The position numbers and the translations under genes are program-made. A stretch of 64,000 bases of DNA from Streptomyces pactum. Lineage in GTDB: Bacteria > Actinomycetota > Actinomycetes > Streptomycetales > Streptomycetaceae. The notes below the pieces were generated by a model that did not search any database, was not told the origin of the DNA, and saw only the letters and a program-made list of their open reading frames with translations. Where the stretch lies: the NCBI RefSeq assembly GCF_016031615.1, contig NZ_JACYXC010000001.1:4030001-4094000 (forward strand). The letters run 5' to 3'. Shown piece by piece: positions 1 to 8,721 of this stretch. Each line of letters opens with the position of its first letter. Positions within the stretch are counted from its first letter, which is position 1.

Positions 1-93
1 CGGCGGACCTGGGCGGAGGCGGTCGAGGCGGCGGAGGTCACCGCGAGTGGCGAGCGGGCCGATCTGTCGGGGCTGCTCCCGCTGCTCGGCTGA
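1..93 (+). CDS. 3' end of a CDS entering from the left
   Basis: An open frame runs from base 1 to a TGA at 91-93, giving the last 30 residues, which end in ADLSGLLPLLG. The tail resembles what I remember of sterol-carrier or maleylpyruvate-isomerase-type proteins found upstream of purF in Streptomyces, but 30 residues are too few to assign a family. The TGA is followed by G/C-rich spacer. Confidence 0.5.
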   Translation, partial: RRTWAEAVEAAEVTASGERADLSGLLPLLG

Positions 94-112
94 CCCCGAC
101 GGGCCCGCCCGA

Positions 113-151
113 CCGTCGGCCGGCCCCGCCCCCGTCGGCCGGCCCCGCCCC
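113..151. repeat. 19-bp tandem duplication in the spacer
   Basis: Within the spacer 94-248 a unit reading ccgtcggccggccccgccc occurs twice back to back (113-131 and 132-150). The unit is itself partly self-complementary (gtcggccggc). It lies between the end of the rightward partial gene and the end of the leftward sulfatase, so it could help end transcription, but there is no T tract. Confidence 0.4.
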
Positions 152-248
152 GACGGCCCGCCCGACGGCCGGCCCGGCTCCCGGTCGCCGACGTGCCCGG
201 CCCTCCGCGAGCCGGTCCGCCCCGCCCCGCGGCCGGGCGCGCCGCCGG

Positions 249-1760
249 TCAGCCCCCGGCCGCGGGATAGGGCAGCAGGGTGGCGGCGGTGCGCTCCCAC
301 GCGGTCCGGAGCGAGGCGAGCCGCTCCGGCTCCAGCGCCGCGCGGTCGGCCTGCTCCCGCGGGTCGTCCGGGATGTTGAACAGGTGGTCCCGGCCCTGCG
401 CGTCCCGGTGGTACTTCCAGGCGCCGCGGCGCAGCGCCCGCTCCCCGCGCACCCGCCAGAACAGGTCCCGCTCGGGCAGCTCCTCGCCGCGCAGCAGGTA
501 TCCGGCGAGGCTGGTGCCGTCCAGCGGGTGGGCCCGGTCCGGTCGGGCGCCGCCCACCTCCAGCAGGGTCGCGGTCCAGTCGGGGGTGTAGACCGGCTCG
601 TGGGAGACCTGCGCGCCGCCGTCGATGCGGGCCGGCCAGCGCACGATGGTGGGCACCCGGATGCCGCCCTCCAGCAGCGTGAACTTCTCGCCGGACAGCG
701 GCCACTGGTACGAGAACCGCTCACCGCCGTTGTCGCTGGCGAAGACGACCAGGGTGTTCTCCTCCTGGCCGGAGCGGCGGAGCGCGGCCAGCACCTCGCC
801 GACGGAGCGGTCGAGGTCCTCGACCAGCTCGCGGTACTTCTCCAGCGAGCCGCCGTCGCGGTGGTTGAGCGCGCCCCGCTGCCCCGCCTTGATGCGCGCG
901 GTCACCCGTGCGCTCTCCGCGGTGTCGCCCTCGGCTATCCACGGCCAGTGCGGGGTGGTGAAGTTCAGGTTGAGCAGCCACGGCTTTCGGTGGTCGCGGC
1001 CGATGTACTCGGCGGCCCGCTCGGTGATGATCCTCGTGTAGTAGCGCAGGTCCTGGTGGCTGACCTCGCCCTCGTAGAGGTCGTACTCGCCGGTCAGGCC
1101 GAGCTTGGAGTAGTACTCCAGGGCCCCGCCGAAGTTGCCGAAGAACGTCTCCCAGCCGGACTTGGTGGGGCTGTGGTCGGGCAGGTAGCCGCAGTGCCAC
1201 TTGCCGATCAGCGCGGTCGCGTACCCGGCGCCGCGCAGCAGCGAGGCCAGGGTGGGGTGGTTCGGCGGCAGCCCGGCGTCGGACCCGCCGGGGATCGGCT
1301 CGTGGAGGCCGCCGGGGGTGCGGCCGGGGAAGCGCCCGGTGTAGAGGCTGAACCGGGTGGGGGAGCAGGTCGAGGAGCCCGCGTAGGCGTGGGTGAAGCG
1401 CACCCCCTGGCGGGCGAGCCGGTCCAGGTGGGGGGTGTGGATGTGCGGGGAGCCGTACGAGGACAGGTCGGCCCAGCCGAGGTCGTCGGCGAGGATGAAG
1501 AGGATGTTGGGCCGGGGCGAACGGCGGTGGGTGGCCGCCCGGAACGGCCGCTCGCGGACGGCCCCGCGGCCGTCGGCGGCGGCTTCGGCGGCGGCGAGCC
1601 CGGTGGCCGCGGTGGCGGCCAGGCCGGCACCGGCGGAGACCGCGGCCAGCTGGCCGAAGCCGCGCCGGGACAGCGGTCGCCCGCTCGTGCCCGCGTCGTG
1701 GTGGTCGGGGGCGGTGCCGGGAGAGCGGTCGGCCGGCGAGGGACGGTCGTTCGAGGACAT
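249..1760 (-). CDS. Tat-exported sulfatase (arylsulfatase family)
   Basis: Type I sulfatase of about 503 residues, predicted to hydrolyse sulfate esters outside the membrane. The start is ATG at 1760, preceded by AGGAG at a 7-nt spacing; an upstream in-frame ATG at 1823 lacks this. The N-terminus carries a twin-arginine signal (SRRGFGQL, arginines 32-33) followed by an Ala-rich hydrophobic stretch. The alkaline-phosphatase-fold metal motif NILFILADDLGW is at 85-96. The formylglycine motif C-x-P-x-R is present as CSPTR with Cys132, so conversion by a formylglycine-generating enzyme is expected. Further conserved segments are GKWH-like (GKWHCGY) and SDNGG. It faces away from purF and looks monocistronic. 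The substrate cannot be inferred. Confidence 0.92.
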   Translation of the reverse strand: MSSNDRPSPADRSPGTAPDHHDAGTSGRPLSRRGFGQLAAVSAGAGLAATAATGLAAAEAAADGRGAVRERPFRAATHRRSPRPNILFILADDLGWADLSSYGSPHIHTPHLDRLARQGVRFTHAYAGSSTCSPTRFSLYTGRFPGRTPGGLHEPIPGGSDAGLPPNHPTLASLLRGAGYATALIGKWHCGYLPDHSPTKSGWETFFGNFGGALEYYSKLGLTGEYDLYEGEVSHQDLRYYTRIITERAAEYIGRDHRKPWLLNLNFTTPHWPWIAEGDTAESARVTARIKAGQRGALNHRDGGSLEKYRELVEDLDRSVGEVLAALRRSGQEENTLVVFASDNGGERFSYQWPLSGEKFTLLEGGIRVPTIVRWPARIDGGAQVSHEPVYTPDWTATLLEVGGARPDRAHPLDGTSLAGYLLRGEELPERDLFWRVRGERALRRGAWKYHRDAQGRDHLFNIPDDPREQADRAALEPERLASLRTAWERTAATLLPYPAAGG

Positions 1761-2913
1761 GGCGGGACTCCTGGGGAGACGGGCGCTCCCGCCGGCGGCC
1801 GGTGGCCGGGTACGGCGTGGCACGGGCCGGGAGCGGGACGGGCTCCGGCACCGCCGTCACGCGGACGCGGCCGGGGAACGGACGGGCCCGTGCCGGCGGT
1901 GCGGCGGAAGCGGAGGGGCAGGGAGGGCGGGACAGGGCAGGGCAGGGCAGGGGCCGGACGGCCGGAACCGGGGAACGGCGCCGACCGCCCGGGGCCGGGA
2001 CGGAACAGGCCGGGGTACGGAAGGACGAGCGGCAGGGAAGACACCGGGCGCGGACGAGAGAACCGGGACGACGAAGCACCGGACCCCGGCACAACCCCGG
2101 CACGGACCCGGGCACGGACCGGAGGCACGGCCACCTGGCCCGGATCCGGAACGGAGGACCCGAGGCACGACCACCGGGCCCGGATCCGGAACGGAGGACC
2201 GCAGGACGGGCCGCCGAACCCGCATCCGGAACGGAACCGCAGGACCACCCCTCGGACCGCACATCCCGCGGATCCCCCCCAGGAGCCCGCCCCGGCCCCG
2301 CACCCGGAGCGCGAACTGCGGGTGCGGACCTGGGGACAGCCCCGGTGCGGGCTCCCCCGCGGGCCGAGAGTGCGGGCCGACGGGCCCGGGCCGGAGCACG
2401 GGCAGGCGGTCCGGATCCGGACGCGGGGGAACAGGGGGAGCAGCGGTCGGAGAGGGGATCAGCGGGCGGTGGCCACCGGGTGGGCCGAGGGCCGTGCGCC
2501 GCCGGAGGCGGTGCACACCACGCCGGTCACCCCGGGCGCTCCTGGGTGCGCCGGCCCGGGTGCCAGGCCCGCGCAGACCCGGTTGCCGGGCCCGCGCCGT
2601 CCCGGGTGTTCACCCTCGGTGAGGGGCACCGGACGCGGCCGGGCCCGGCGCTCCGGGACGGATCTCCGGGCGGGGCGGCACCGCGGTCGCCGGGCCGGCG
2701 GTGGTCGGCGTGCCGGCGCGCTCGCGGTCAGCGACAGATCGCGCTGGCCATCCGGCCGAAATCGACGTGGCGGCGCTCGACGAGGGTGCCGTGCACACCG
2801 TATGGCTGCTGCATGAATGTGATCCTCGCCGCAGCGCGGGGCCCGCGTCAATGCCCCGCCGCTGGCCGGAGGCGGTAGCAGGGTGTGATCTACGTCCGGT
2901 ATCGCGTCCTCCG
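1761..2913. other. Gene-free GC-rich spacer upstream of purF
   Basis: About 1.15 kb separates the sulfatase start from the purF promoter. Open frames exist on both strands, but they are low-complexity Arg/Pro/Gly/Ala translations with no recognisable domain or ribosome-binding site. I see no gene. The only structure is the short repeat family at 2138-2235. Confidence 0.6.
2138..2235. repeat. Direct repeats (gcccggatccggaacggagg, 40-bp period)
   Basis: Two exact 23-bp copies begin at 2138 and 2178, each containing cccggatccggaacggagg. A shortened third copy (catccggaacgga) follows at 2222. The 40-bp period and the decay outward suggest slippage or local duplication in noncoding DNA. Confidence 0.6.
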
Positions 2914-2943
2914 TTCGGAGGCACCCCGGAACTGGCCTAGACT
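2914..2943 (+). promoter_or_regulatory. Candidate purF promoter, possibly leaderless
   Basis: TAGACT at 2938-2943 fits a -10 box, with a weak TTCGGA at 2914-2919 eighteen bases upstream. The expected start of transcription falls on or next to the purF GTG at 2951. No Shine-Dalgarno sequence precedes that GTG, consistent with a leaderless message. Confidence 0.4.
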
Positions 2944-2950
2944 CGATGAC

Positions 2951-4468
2951 GTGCCACGTGGTGACGGACGACTCAGCCACGACCTGCTCCCCGGTGAGAA
3001 GGGCCCCCAGGACGCCTGCGGCGTCTTCGGTGTCTGGGCCCCGGGGGAAGAGGTCGCCAAACTCACCTATTTCGGGCTGTACGCACTGCAGCACCGTGGA
3101 CAGGAGTCCGCGGGCATCGCGGTGAGCAACGGCTCACAGATCCTCGTTTTCAAGGACATGGGACTGGTCTCCCAGGTCTTCGACGAAACCTCCCTCGGCT
3201 CCCTCCAGGGCCACATCGCGGTCGGCCATGCCCGCTACTCCACCACCGGTGCCTCGGTGTGGGAGAACGCGCAGCCGACCTTCCGGGCCACCGCGCACGG
3301 TTCGATCGCCCTCGGCCACAACGGCAACCTGGTCAACACCGCCGAGCTGGCGGAGATGGTGGCCGACCTGCCGCGCCAGGACGGCCGCGCCACCCAGGTG
3401 GCTGCGACCAACGACACCGACCTGGTCACCGCGCTGCTGGCGGGCCAGACCGGTGAGGACGGCAAGCCGCTCACCGTCGAGGAGTCGGCAGCTCAGGTGC
3501 TGCCGAAGGTCAAGGGTGCTTTCAGCCTCGTTTTCATGGACGAGCAGACCCTGTACGCCGCCCGTGACCCGCAGGGCATCCGCCCGCTGGTGCTGGGCCG
3601 GCTGGAGCGCGGCTGGGTGGTCGCCTCCGAGACCGCGGCGCTGGACATCGTCGGCGCGAGCTTCGTCCGCGAGGTGGAGCCGGGCGAGCTGATCGCCATC
3701 GACGAGAACGGCATGCGCGCCTCCCGGTTCGCCGACGCCCGCCCCAAGGGCTGTGTCTTCGAGTACGTCTACCTGGCCCGCCCCGACACCGACATCGCCG
3801 GGCGGAACGTCTACCTCTCGCGGGTGGAGATGGGCCGCCGGCTGGCCGCCGAGGCCCCGGCCGACGCCGACCTGGTGATAGCCACGCCGGAGTCCGGCAC
3901 CCCGGCCGCGATCGGCTACGCCGAGGCCAGCGGGATTCCGTACGGCTCCGGCCTGGTGAAGAACGCGTACGTGGGCCGGACCTTCATCCAGCCCTCGCAG
4001 ACCATCCGCCAGCTGGGCATCCGGCTGAAGCTGAACCCGCTGAAGGAAGTCATCCGCGGCAAGCGGCTGGTGGTCGTGGACGACTCCATCGTCCGCGGCA
4101 ACACCCAGCGGGCGCTGGTGCGGATGCTCCGCGAGGCCGGCGCGGCCGAGGTGCACATCCGGATCTCGTCGCCGCCGATCAAGTGGCCGTGCTTCTTCGG
4201 CATCGACTTCGCCACCCGCGCCGAACTGATCGCCAACGGGCTGTCGGTCGAGGAGATCGGCACCTCGCTGGGCGCCGACTCCCTGGCGTACATCTCGCTC
4301 GACGCGATGGTCGAGGCGACCACGATCGCCAAGCCCGACCTGTGCCGCGCCTGCTTCGACGGCGAGTACCCGATGGAGCTGCCGGACCCGGAGTTGCTGG
4401 GCAAGCACCTCCTGGAGACCGAGCTCGCGGGCGGGACGGACGCCGCGGACGCCCTGCGCCGCCCGTGA
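2951..4468 (+). CDS. purF: Amidophosphoribosyltransferase PurF
   Basis: Catalyses the first committed step of purine synthesis: PRPP plus glutamine to 5-phosphoribosylamine, in the cytoplasm. About 505 residues from GTG 2951; this start gives the MPRGDGR-type N-terminus I recall for Streptomyces PurF. A short propeptide precedes the nucleophile Cys23 (DACGVFG), which becomes the N-terminus after cleavage. The glutamine-amidotransferase domain contains LQHRGQESAG and GHARYSTTG. The phosphoribosyltransferase domain carries the PRPP loop VVVDDSIVRGNT. The C-terminal part contains CRACFDGEYP, with cysteines that fit the cluster-bearing PurF subfamily. purM follows 33 bp downstream in the same direction. 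Confidence 0.97.
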   Translation: MPRGDGRLSHDLLPGEKGPQDACGVFGVWAPGEEVAKLTYFGLYALQHRGQESAGIAVSNGSQILVFKDMGLVSQVFDETSLGSLQGHIAVGHARYSTTGASVWENAQPTFRATAHGSIALGHNGNLVNTAELAEMVADLPRQDGRATQVAATNDTDLVTALLAGQTGEDGKPLTVEESAAQVLPKVKGAFSLVFMDEQTLYAARDPQGIRPLVLGRLERGWVVASETAALDIVGASFVREVEPGELIAIDENGMRASRFADARPKGCVFEYVYLARPDTDIAGRNVYLSRVEMGRRLAAEAPADADLVIATPESGTPAAIGYAEASGIPYGSGLVKNAYVGRTFIQPSQTIRQLGIRLKLNPLKEVIRGKRLVVVDDSIVRGNTQRALVRMLREAGAAEVHIRISSPPIKWPCFFGIDFATRAELIANGLSVEEIGTSLGADSLAYISLDAMVEATTIAKPDLCRACFDGEYPMELPDPELLGKHLLETELAGGTDAADALRRP

Positions 4469-4501
4469 CGTCCCTGCCCCACGACACGAAAGTTCCCAGC
4501 C

Positions 4502-5602
4502 ATGTCTGCTGAGTCCTCCGAGCGTGCGCCGCAGCACGCGGGCGCCGGCGCCAGTTACGCCGGCGCGGGCGTCGATATCGAGGCGGGCGACCGCGCCGTC
4601 GAGCTGATGAAGGAGTGGGTGAAGAAGGCCACCCGACCCGAGGTCGTCGGCGGCCTCGGCGGCTTCGCCGGGCTCTTCGACGCCTCCGCCCTGAAGCGCT
4701 ACGAGCGTCCGCTGCTCGCCTCCGCCACCGACGGCGTGGGCACCAAGGTGGACATCGCCCGCCGGATGGGCGTGTACGACACCATCGGCCACGACCTGGT
4801 CGGCATGGTCGTGGACGACCTGGTGGTGTGCGGTGCCGAGCCGCTGTTCATGACCGACTACATCTGCGTCGGCAAGGTCCACCCGGAGCGGGTGGCGGCG
4901 ATCGTCAAGGGCATCGCCGAGGGCTGTGTGCTGGCCGGCTGTGCGCTGGTCGGCGGCGAGACCGCCGAGCACCCCGGCCTGCTGGGCGTGGACGAGTTCG
5001 ACGTGGCCGGCGCGGGCACCGGGGTGGTCGAGGCGGACCGGCTGCTGGGCGCGGACCGTATCCGTTCGGGCGACGCGGTGATCGCGATGGCGTCCTCCGG
5101 TCTTCACTCCAACGGGTACTCGCTCGTCCGCCATGTGCTGTTCGACCGGGCCGGCTGGTCGCTGGACCGGGAGGTCGCGGAGCTGGGCCGGACCCTGGGC
5201 GAGGAGCTGCTGGAGCCCACCCGGATCTACTCGCTGGACTGCCTGGCGCTCACCCGTACGACGGAGGTCCACGGGTTCTCGCACGTCACCGGCGGCGGGC
5301 TGGCCAACAACCTGGCCCGGGTCGTCCCCGACCACCTGCACGCCACGGTGGACCGGTCCACCTGGACCCCGGGCGCGATCTTCGACCTGGTCGGGCAGGC
5401 CGGCGCGGTGGAGCGGCTGGAGCTGGAGAAGACCCTCAACATGGGCGTCGGCATGGTCGCCGTGGTGCCGCAGGAGTCCGTGGACGTCGCCCTGACCACC
5501 CTCGCCGACCGCGGCCTGGACTCCTGGGTGTGCGGCGAGGTCGTGGACCGGGACGCCGCCCACACCGAGGCCGTGACCCTGACCGGTGACTACGCGGCCT
5601 GA
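4502..5602 (+). CDS. purM: Phosphoribosylformylglycinamidine cyclo-ligase PurM
   Basis: AIR synthetase: ATP-dependent ring closure of FGAM to aminoimidazole ribotide, the fifth step of the same pathway as PurF. It has 366 residues starting at ATG 4502. The N-terminal domain has the conserved GGFAGLFD and SATDGVGTK segments; DLVGMVVDDLVVCGAEPLF is the metal/ATP motif of the PurM superfamily; ALVGGETAEHPG and ASSGLHSNGYSL follow. The C-terminal HVTGGGLANNL completes the fold. It has family-typical length, lies 33 bp after purF, and is most likely co-transcribed with it. Confidence 0.97.
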   Translation: MSAESSERAPQHAGAGASYAGAGVDIEAGDRAVELMKEWVKKATRPEVVGGLGGFAGLFDASALKRYERPLLASATDGVGTKVDIARRMGVYDTIGHDLVGMVVDDLVVCGAEPLFMTDYICVGKVHPERVAAIVKGIAEGCVLAGCALVGGETAEHPGLLGVDEFDVAGAGTGVVEADRLLGADRIRSGDAVIAMASSGLHSNGYSLVRHVLFDRAGWSLDREVAELGRTLGEELLEPTRIYSLDCLALTRTTEVHGFSHVTGGGLANNLARVVPDHLHATVDRSTWTPGAIFDLVGQAGAVERLELEKTLNMGVGMVAVVPQESVDVALTTLADRGLDSWVCGEVVDRDAAHTEAVTLTGDYAA

Positions 5603-5838
5603 CGTGAGAGGTACCGCCGGACCCGTCGGGCGTACCGCGCACGGTCGCGGTCGCCCGGCACCCGGCGCCATCGCCCCGCGGCGGTGGCGGGAGCCGGGGT
5701 CTCCCGCGGCGTGTCCGGGGACCGCCCGGTCCGCGCCGATGTGCCGGGGTACCGCCCGGCACCACCCGCCGCGTCAGCGGGCCGGTCGGTCCCGGTCGGC
5801 ACGCCGGGCGCCCGGACAGCACGGAAGGCAGCACGAAA

Positions 5839-5868
5839 ACCGGCCCGGGGCGGGAACCCCGAACCGGC
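5839..5868. terminator. Possible bidirectional terminator after purM
   Basis: An imperfect hairpin pairs accggcccgggg with ccccgaaccggc across a short loop, with two mismatches. It lies between convergent purM and the DUF3073 gene. There is no T tract, so this is tentative. Confidence 0.35.
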
Positions 5869-5916
5869 TCAGGTGCTGCTGCCGCGATGCGCCGGAAGCC
5901 CGGTGACCGAGCGTGG

Positions 5917-6180
5917 TCAGGCGCGCCGACGGTACGGGGACGGTGCCGACGGATGGTCGTCGTCCTCGTCCTCGTCGTCGTTGTACCGCTGCGCGTACTG
6001 TGCGTACGGGTCGTCTTCCAGCTCATCGTCGTCCTCGAACGGGTCGCCGTTCGGCTCCCGGTTCGATGTTGGCGATGCGCCCAGCTCCTCGGCCAGGCGT
6101 GAGAGGTCCGTCCCGCCGCTCTGGTACTTCAGCTGGCGGGCGACCTTCGTCTGCTTGGCCTTGGCCCGGCCGCGCCCCAT
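5917..6180 (-). CDS. DUF3073 small acidic-tailed protein
   Basis: 87-residue protein of unknown function, conserved in actinobacteria downstream of purM. The basic N-terminal half begins MGRGRAKAKQTKVARQLKY and contains LSRLAEELG. The second half is a strongly acidic run (DPFEDDDELEDDP, then DDEDEDDD) with alternating Tyr/Gln residues. The basic/acidic split suggests a nucleic-acid- or protein-binding accessory protein, but no activity is known to me. It is left-facing and convergent with purM. Confidence 0.9.
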   Translation of the reverse strand: MGRGRAKAKQTKVARQLKYQSGGTDLSRLAEELGASPTSNREPNGDPFEDDDELEDDPYAQYAQRYNDDEDEDDDHPSAPSPYRRRA

Positions 6181-6416
6181 GGCTCGACCCCCTCAACGAC
6201 GGGGCTCGACGGCCCCAGAGTCTTGACACGCGTTCACGTTCATGAAGTGGAGCGGACTCTTACCAAGAGACCGTCCGTAGGGCTTCAACGGTACCTGCTT
6301 CTGTGGCCATACGGTACGTCGCCCGCATGACGTGCCACGTCACAGTGGCCACGAGGCGCCCCGTCCCCGCTGGTCAGCTGCGAGTTTAACCGGTCCGGGG
6401 CGGCAACCCGCCGAGC

Positions 6417-6444
6417 GGCCGTGAGGGATCTCTCCCTCACGGCC
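6417..6444 (-). terminator. Perfect 12-bp hairpin downstream of vdh
   Basis: ggccgtgaggga (6417-6428) pairs perfectly with tccctcacggcc (6433-6444) around a 4-base loop. It begins 64 bp past the vdh stop codon and is the probable terminator for that gene. There is no clear T run, which is common for Streptomyces terminators. Confidence 0.75.
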
Positions 6445-6507
6445 TGTCGGCGTACCGACAATCGGGCTCACCGCCCGATAAAAATGGCCGAAAATCGACC
6501 GTTCGGC

Positions 6508-7617
6508 CTACGCCTGGCGAGCCTCCGCGATCCGCTGCTCGGCGAGGCGGTCCGCCGCGACGGCCGGCGGGACACCGTCCTTGGCGGCCCGTTCGAATAT
6601 GGCCACCGTGGTGTCGAAGATCTTCGTCGCCTTGGCCTTGGCCCGGTCGAAGTCGAATCCGTGCAGCTCGTCGGCGACCTGGATGACGCCGCCGGCGTTC
6701 ACCACGTAGTCCGGCGCGTAGAGGATGCCGCGGTCCGCGAGGTCCTTCTCCACGCCCGGGTGGGCGAGCTGGTTGTTGGCCGCGCCGCACACCACCTTGG
6801 CGGTCAGGGCCGGGACGGTGTCGTCGTTGAGGGCGCCGCCGAGCGCGCACGGAGCGTACACGTCGAGGTCGGCGCGGATCAGGGAGTCGGTGTCCGCCAC
6901 CGCCGTGACCTGCGGGAACTTCGACCGGATGCGGTCCACCGACTCGGCGCGCACGTCCGTGACGACCACCTCGGCGCCGTCCTCGACCAGGTGCGCGACG
7001 AGGTGGTGGCCCACCTTCCCGACGCCCGCGACGCCGACCCGGCGGCCGCGCAGCGTGGGCGCTCCCCAGGCGGCCTGGGCGGAGGCGCGCATGCCCTGGA
7101 AGACACCGAAGGCGGTGAGCACCGAGGAGTCGCCGGCACCGCCGTTCTCCGGGGAGCGGCCGGTGGTCCAGCGGCACTCGCGGGCCACCACGTCCATGTC
7201 GGCGACGTAGGTGCCGACGTCACAGGCCGTGACGTAGCGGCCGCCGAGGGAGGCGACGAAGCGCCCGTAGGCGAGCAGCAGCTCCTCGGTCTTGAGCTGC
7301 TCGGGGTCGCCGATGATGACGGCCTTGCCGCCACCGTGGTCGAGGCCGGCCAGCGCGTTCTTGTACGACATGCCGCGCGAGAGGTTCAGCGCGTCGAGGA
7401 CCGCCTCCTCGTCCGAGGCGTACGCGTGGAAGCGGGTGCCGCCGAGGGCGGGGCCCAGCGCGGTGGAGTGGAGGGCGATCACGGCCTTGAGGCCGGTCGC
7501 GCGGTCCTGGCAGAGGACGACCTGCTCGTGGCCGCCCTGATCCGATCGGAAGAGTGTGTTCAGCACGCCGTCAGCATCGTCGGTGGGACGTACGTCGGTC
7601 ACGGTGGTGACTCCCAT
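6508..7617 (-). CDS. vdh: Valine (branched-chain amino acid) dehydrogenase
   Basis: NAD-dependent oxidative deamination of valine, leucine and isoleucine to the 2-oxo acids, feeding branched-chain acyl-CoA and polyketide precursors. 369 residues of the Glu/Leu/Phe/Val dehydrogenase family. Lys86 (MSYKNALAG) and Lys98 (HGGGKAVI) are the two active-site lysines, spaced 12 residues apart as in leucine dehydrogenase. The Rossmann motif is GVAGVGKVG, and the C-terminal part contains VVCGAANNQL and YVVNAGGVI. The S. coelicolor Vdh locus has the same neighbours as I recall it (DUF3073, then bldC on the other side). Left-facing and probably monocistronic, with a strong hairpin after the stop. Confidence 0.93.
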   Translation of the reverse strand: MGVTTVTDVRPTDDADGVLNTLFRSDQGGHEQVVLCQDRATGLKAVIALHSTALGPALGGTRFHAYASDEEAVLDALNLSRGMSYKNALAGLDHGGGKAVIIGDPEQLKTEELLLAYGRFVASLGGRYVTACDVGTYVADMDVVARECRWTTGRSPENGGAGDSSVLTAFGVFQGMRASAQAAWGAPTLRGRRVGVAGVGKVGHHLVAHLVEDGAEVVVTDVRAESVDRIRSKFPQVTAVADTDSLIRADLDVYAPCALGGALNDDTVPALTAKVVCGAANNQLAHPGVEKDLADRGILYAPDYVVNAGGVIQVADELHGFDFDRAKAKATKIFDTTVAIFERAAKDGVPPAVAADRLAEQRIAEARQA

Positions 7618-7735
7618 AAGTCGCGGAATTGGACGCCCTCCGGGGGTGGGGAGGGCCGGTGGGTCAGAGCGTAAGCCCTGGAGGGCCTCGGGTGGGCCCC
7701 CGTCTCACGAGGCGATTTCCGCAGGTGGTGCCGAG

Positions 7736-7770
7736 GACGGCGGGCGCCGGTCCGGCCGGCGCCCGCCGTC
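7736..7770. other. Perfect 15-bp hairpin between divergent genes
   Basis: gacggcgggcgccgg (7736-7750) pairs with ccggcgcccgccgtc (7756-7770) around a 5-base loop. It lies between vdh (left-facing) and the hypothetical gene at 7891, where a terminator is not expected. It could insulate divergent transcription or act in the vdh leader. Confidence 0.6.
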
Positions 7771-7831
7771 GCGGTCCGCCGGTGCACCGCGGACCGCCGG
7801 GCCCGCGCCGCCACGGGGCCCGTCCATGGGA

Positions 7832-7874
7832 CGATTCGAGCATCCGGGGTAGGCAACTACCGGCACTCGAATCG
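7832..7874 (+). promoter_or_regulatory. Leader hairpin upstream of the 7891 gene
   Basis: cgattcgag (7832-7840) is exactly complementary to ctcgaatcg (7866-7874). An inner stem ggtag/ctacc closes a gcaa tetraloop. The structure ends 5 bp before the GAGGAG ribosome-binding site, so in the message it could modulate translation; as DNA it could be an operator. Confidence 0.5.
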
Positions 7875-7890
7875 GGCTTGAGGAGCGTGC

Positions 7891-8721
7891 GTGACCGTGG
7901 CAGTGACCGTCCCGTACGCGGCGTACCTGCGGGTCTACGAGCCGCTGGCCGCGTTCCCCGAGCCGGAGCGGACCCACTGGGCGCGCTACGCCCGGCGGGA
8001 CCGGCTCCCCGGGGCCCAGGAGGAGCTGCGGCGGGCGCTGACCGACCTGCTGCCGCTGCCGCCGGTGCCGGTCCCGGTGCACGAGAGCCCGGACGCCTTC
8101 GTCACCGTGGTGGACGGCATCGTCTGCGTCTGCCCGTGGCGGACCCGGCTGCGCGGCTGGATGGCGCTGGAGGAGGCCGCGGAGCGGTATCCGGCCCCGC
8201 TGCTGGACGCGGTGCTGCCGCCGCTGGTCCGCCGGCAGGCGGTGGCCGACTTCGAGCGGTGGCTGGAGCGGAATCCGGACGCCCGGCCGTGGATCCGGTC
8301 CGCGACCTGGCACGTGCCGGTGCGCTGGTTCGTGCTCTTCGCGGACGAGGAGCGCGAGTTCACCAAGGGCTCCGAGGGCCTGGTGATGCGGTACCGGACC
8401 CCGATGGTGGAGGCCCGCCGGCGGGTGGCGCGGGGGCTGAAGGTGCTCCGGGAGACGCTGGGCGAGGGCCCGCTCATCGACGGCCTGGTAGATGTTGGCC
8501 GGTGGCTGGAGGAATTCCACCCGCGGTCCCTGGTCGAGCTCGACTACGGGGGGCTGGTGGAGGTGGTGCCCGAGGAGCGGCTGCACGCCGACCGCTCGGC
8601 CCGCGACGTGGCCGAGGGGCTGTCGGCGCTGCGGGACGGGGACGGCGAGCGGGCCGGCGGCGCGTACGAGCGGCTGACGGAGCGCTGGGCCGCGGTCCGG
8701 GGGTTGCAGCACGCGAGTTGA
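7891..8721 (+). CDS. Conserved hypothetical protein between vdh and bldC
   Basis: 276 residues from GTG 7891, with GAGGAG six bases upstream. No signal peptide or membrane segment is visible. The protein is rich in Trp, Arg and acidic residues, with segments such as WHVPVRWFVLF, DEEREFTKGS and LVELDYGGLV. I do not recognise a domain. Its position between vdh and bldC matches a conserved hypothetical of other Streptomyces as I remember the locus, which supports a real, vertically inherited gene. Its function is unknown. Confidence 0.85.
   Translation: MTVAVTVPYAAYLRVYEPLAAFPEPERTHWARYARRDRLPGAQEELRRALTDLLPLPPVPVPVHESPDAFVTVVDGIVCVCPWRTRLRGWMALEEAAERYPAPLLDAVLPPLVRRQAVADFERWLERNPDARPWIRSATWHVPVRWFVLFADEEREFTKGSEGLVMRYRTPMVEARRRVARGLKVLRETLGEGPLIDGLVDVGRWLEEFHPRSLVELDYGGLVEVVPEERLHADRSARDVAEGLSALRDGDGERAGGAYERLTERWAAVRGLQHAS

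Noticed and set aside
3134..5671. Long leftward open frame across purF and purM
   Set aside because: Shadow frame caused by GC codon bias; the purF and purM frames carry complete family motifs.
6225..6260. Possible PHO box (gttcacgttcatgaag)
   Set aside because: The repeat spacing is 6 bp, not the 11 bp of PhoP sites, and it lies upstream of the DUF3073 gene far from the cluster.
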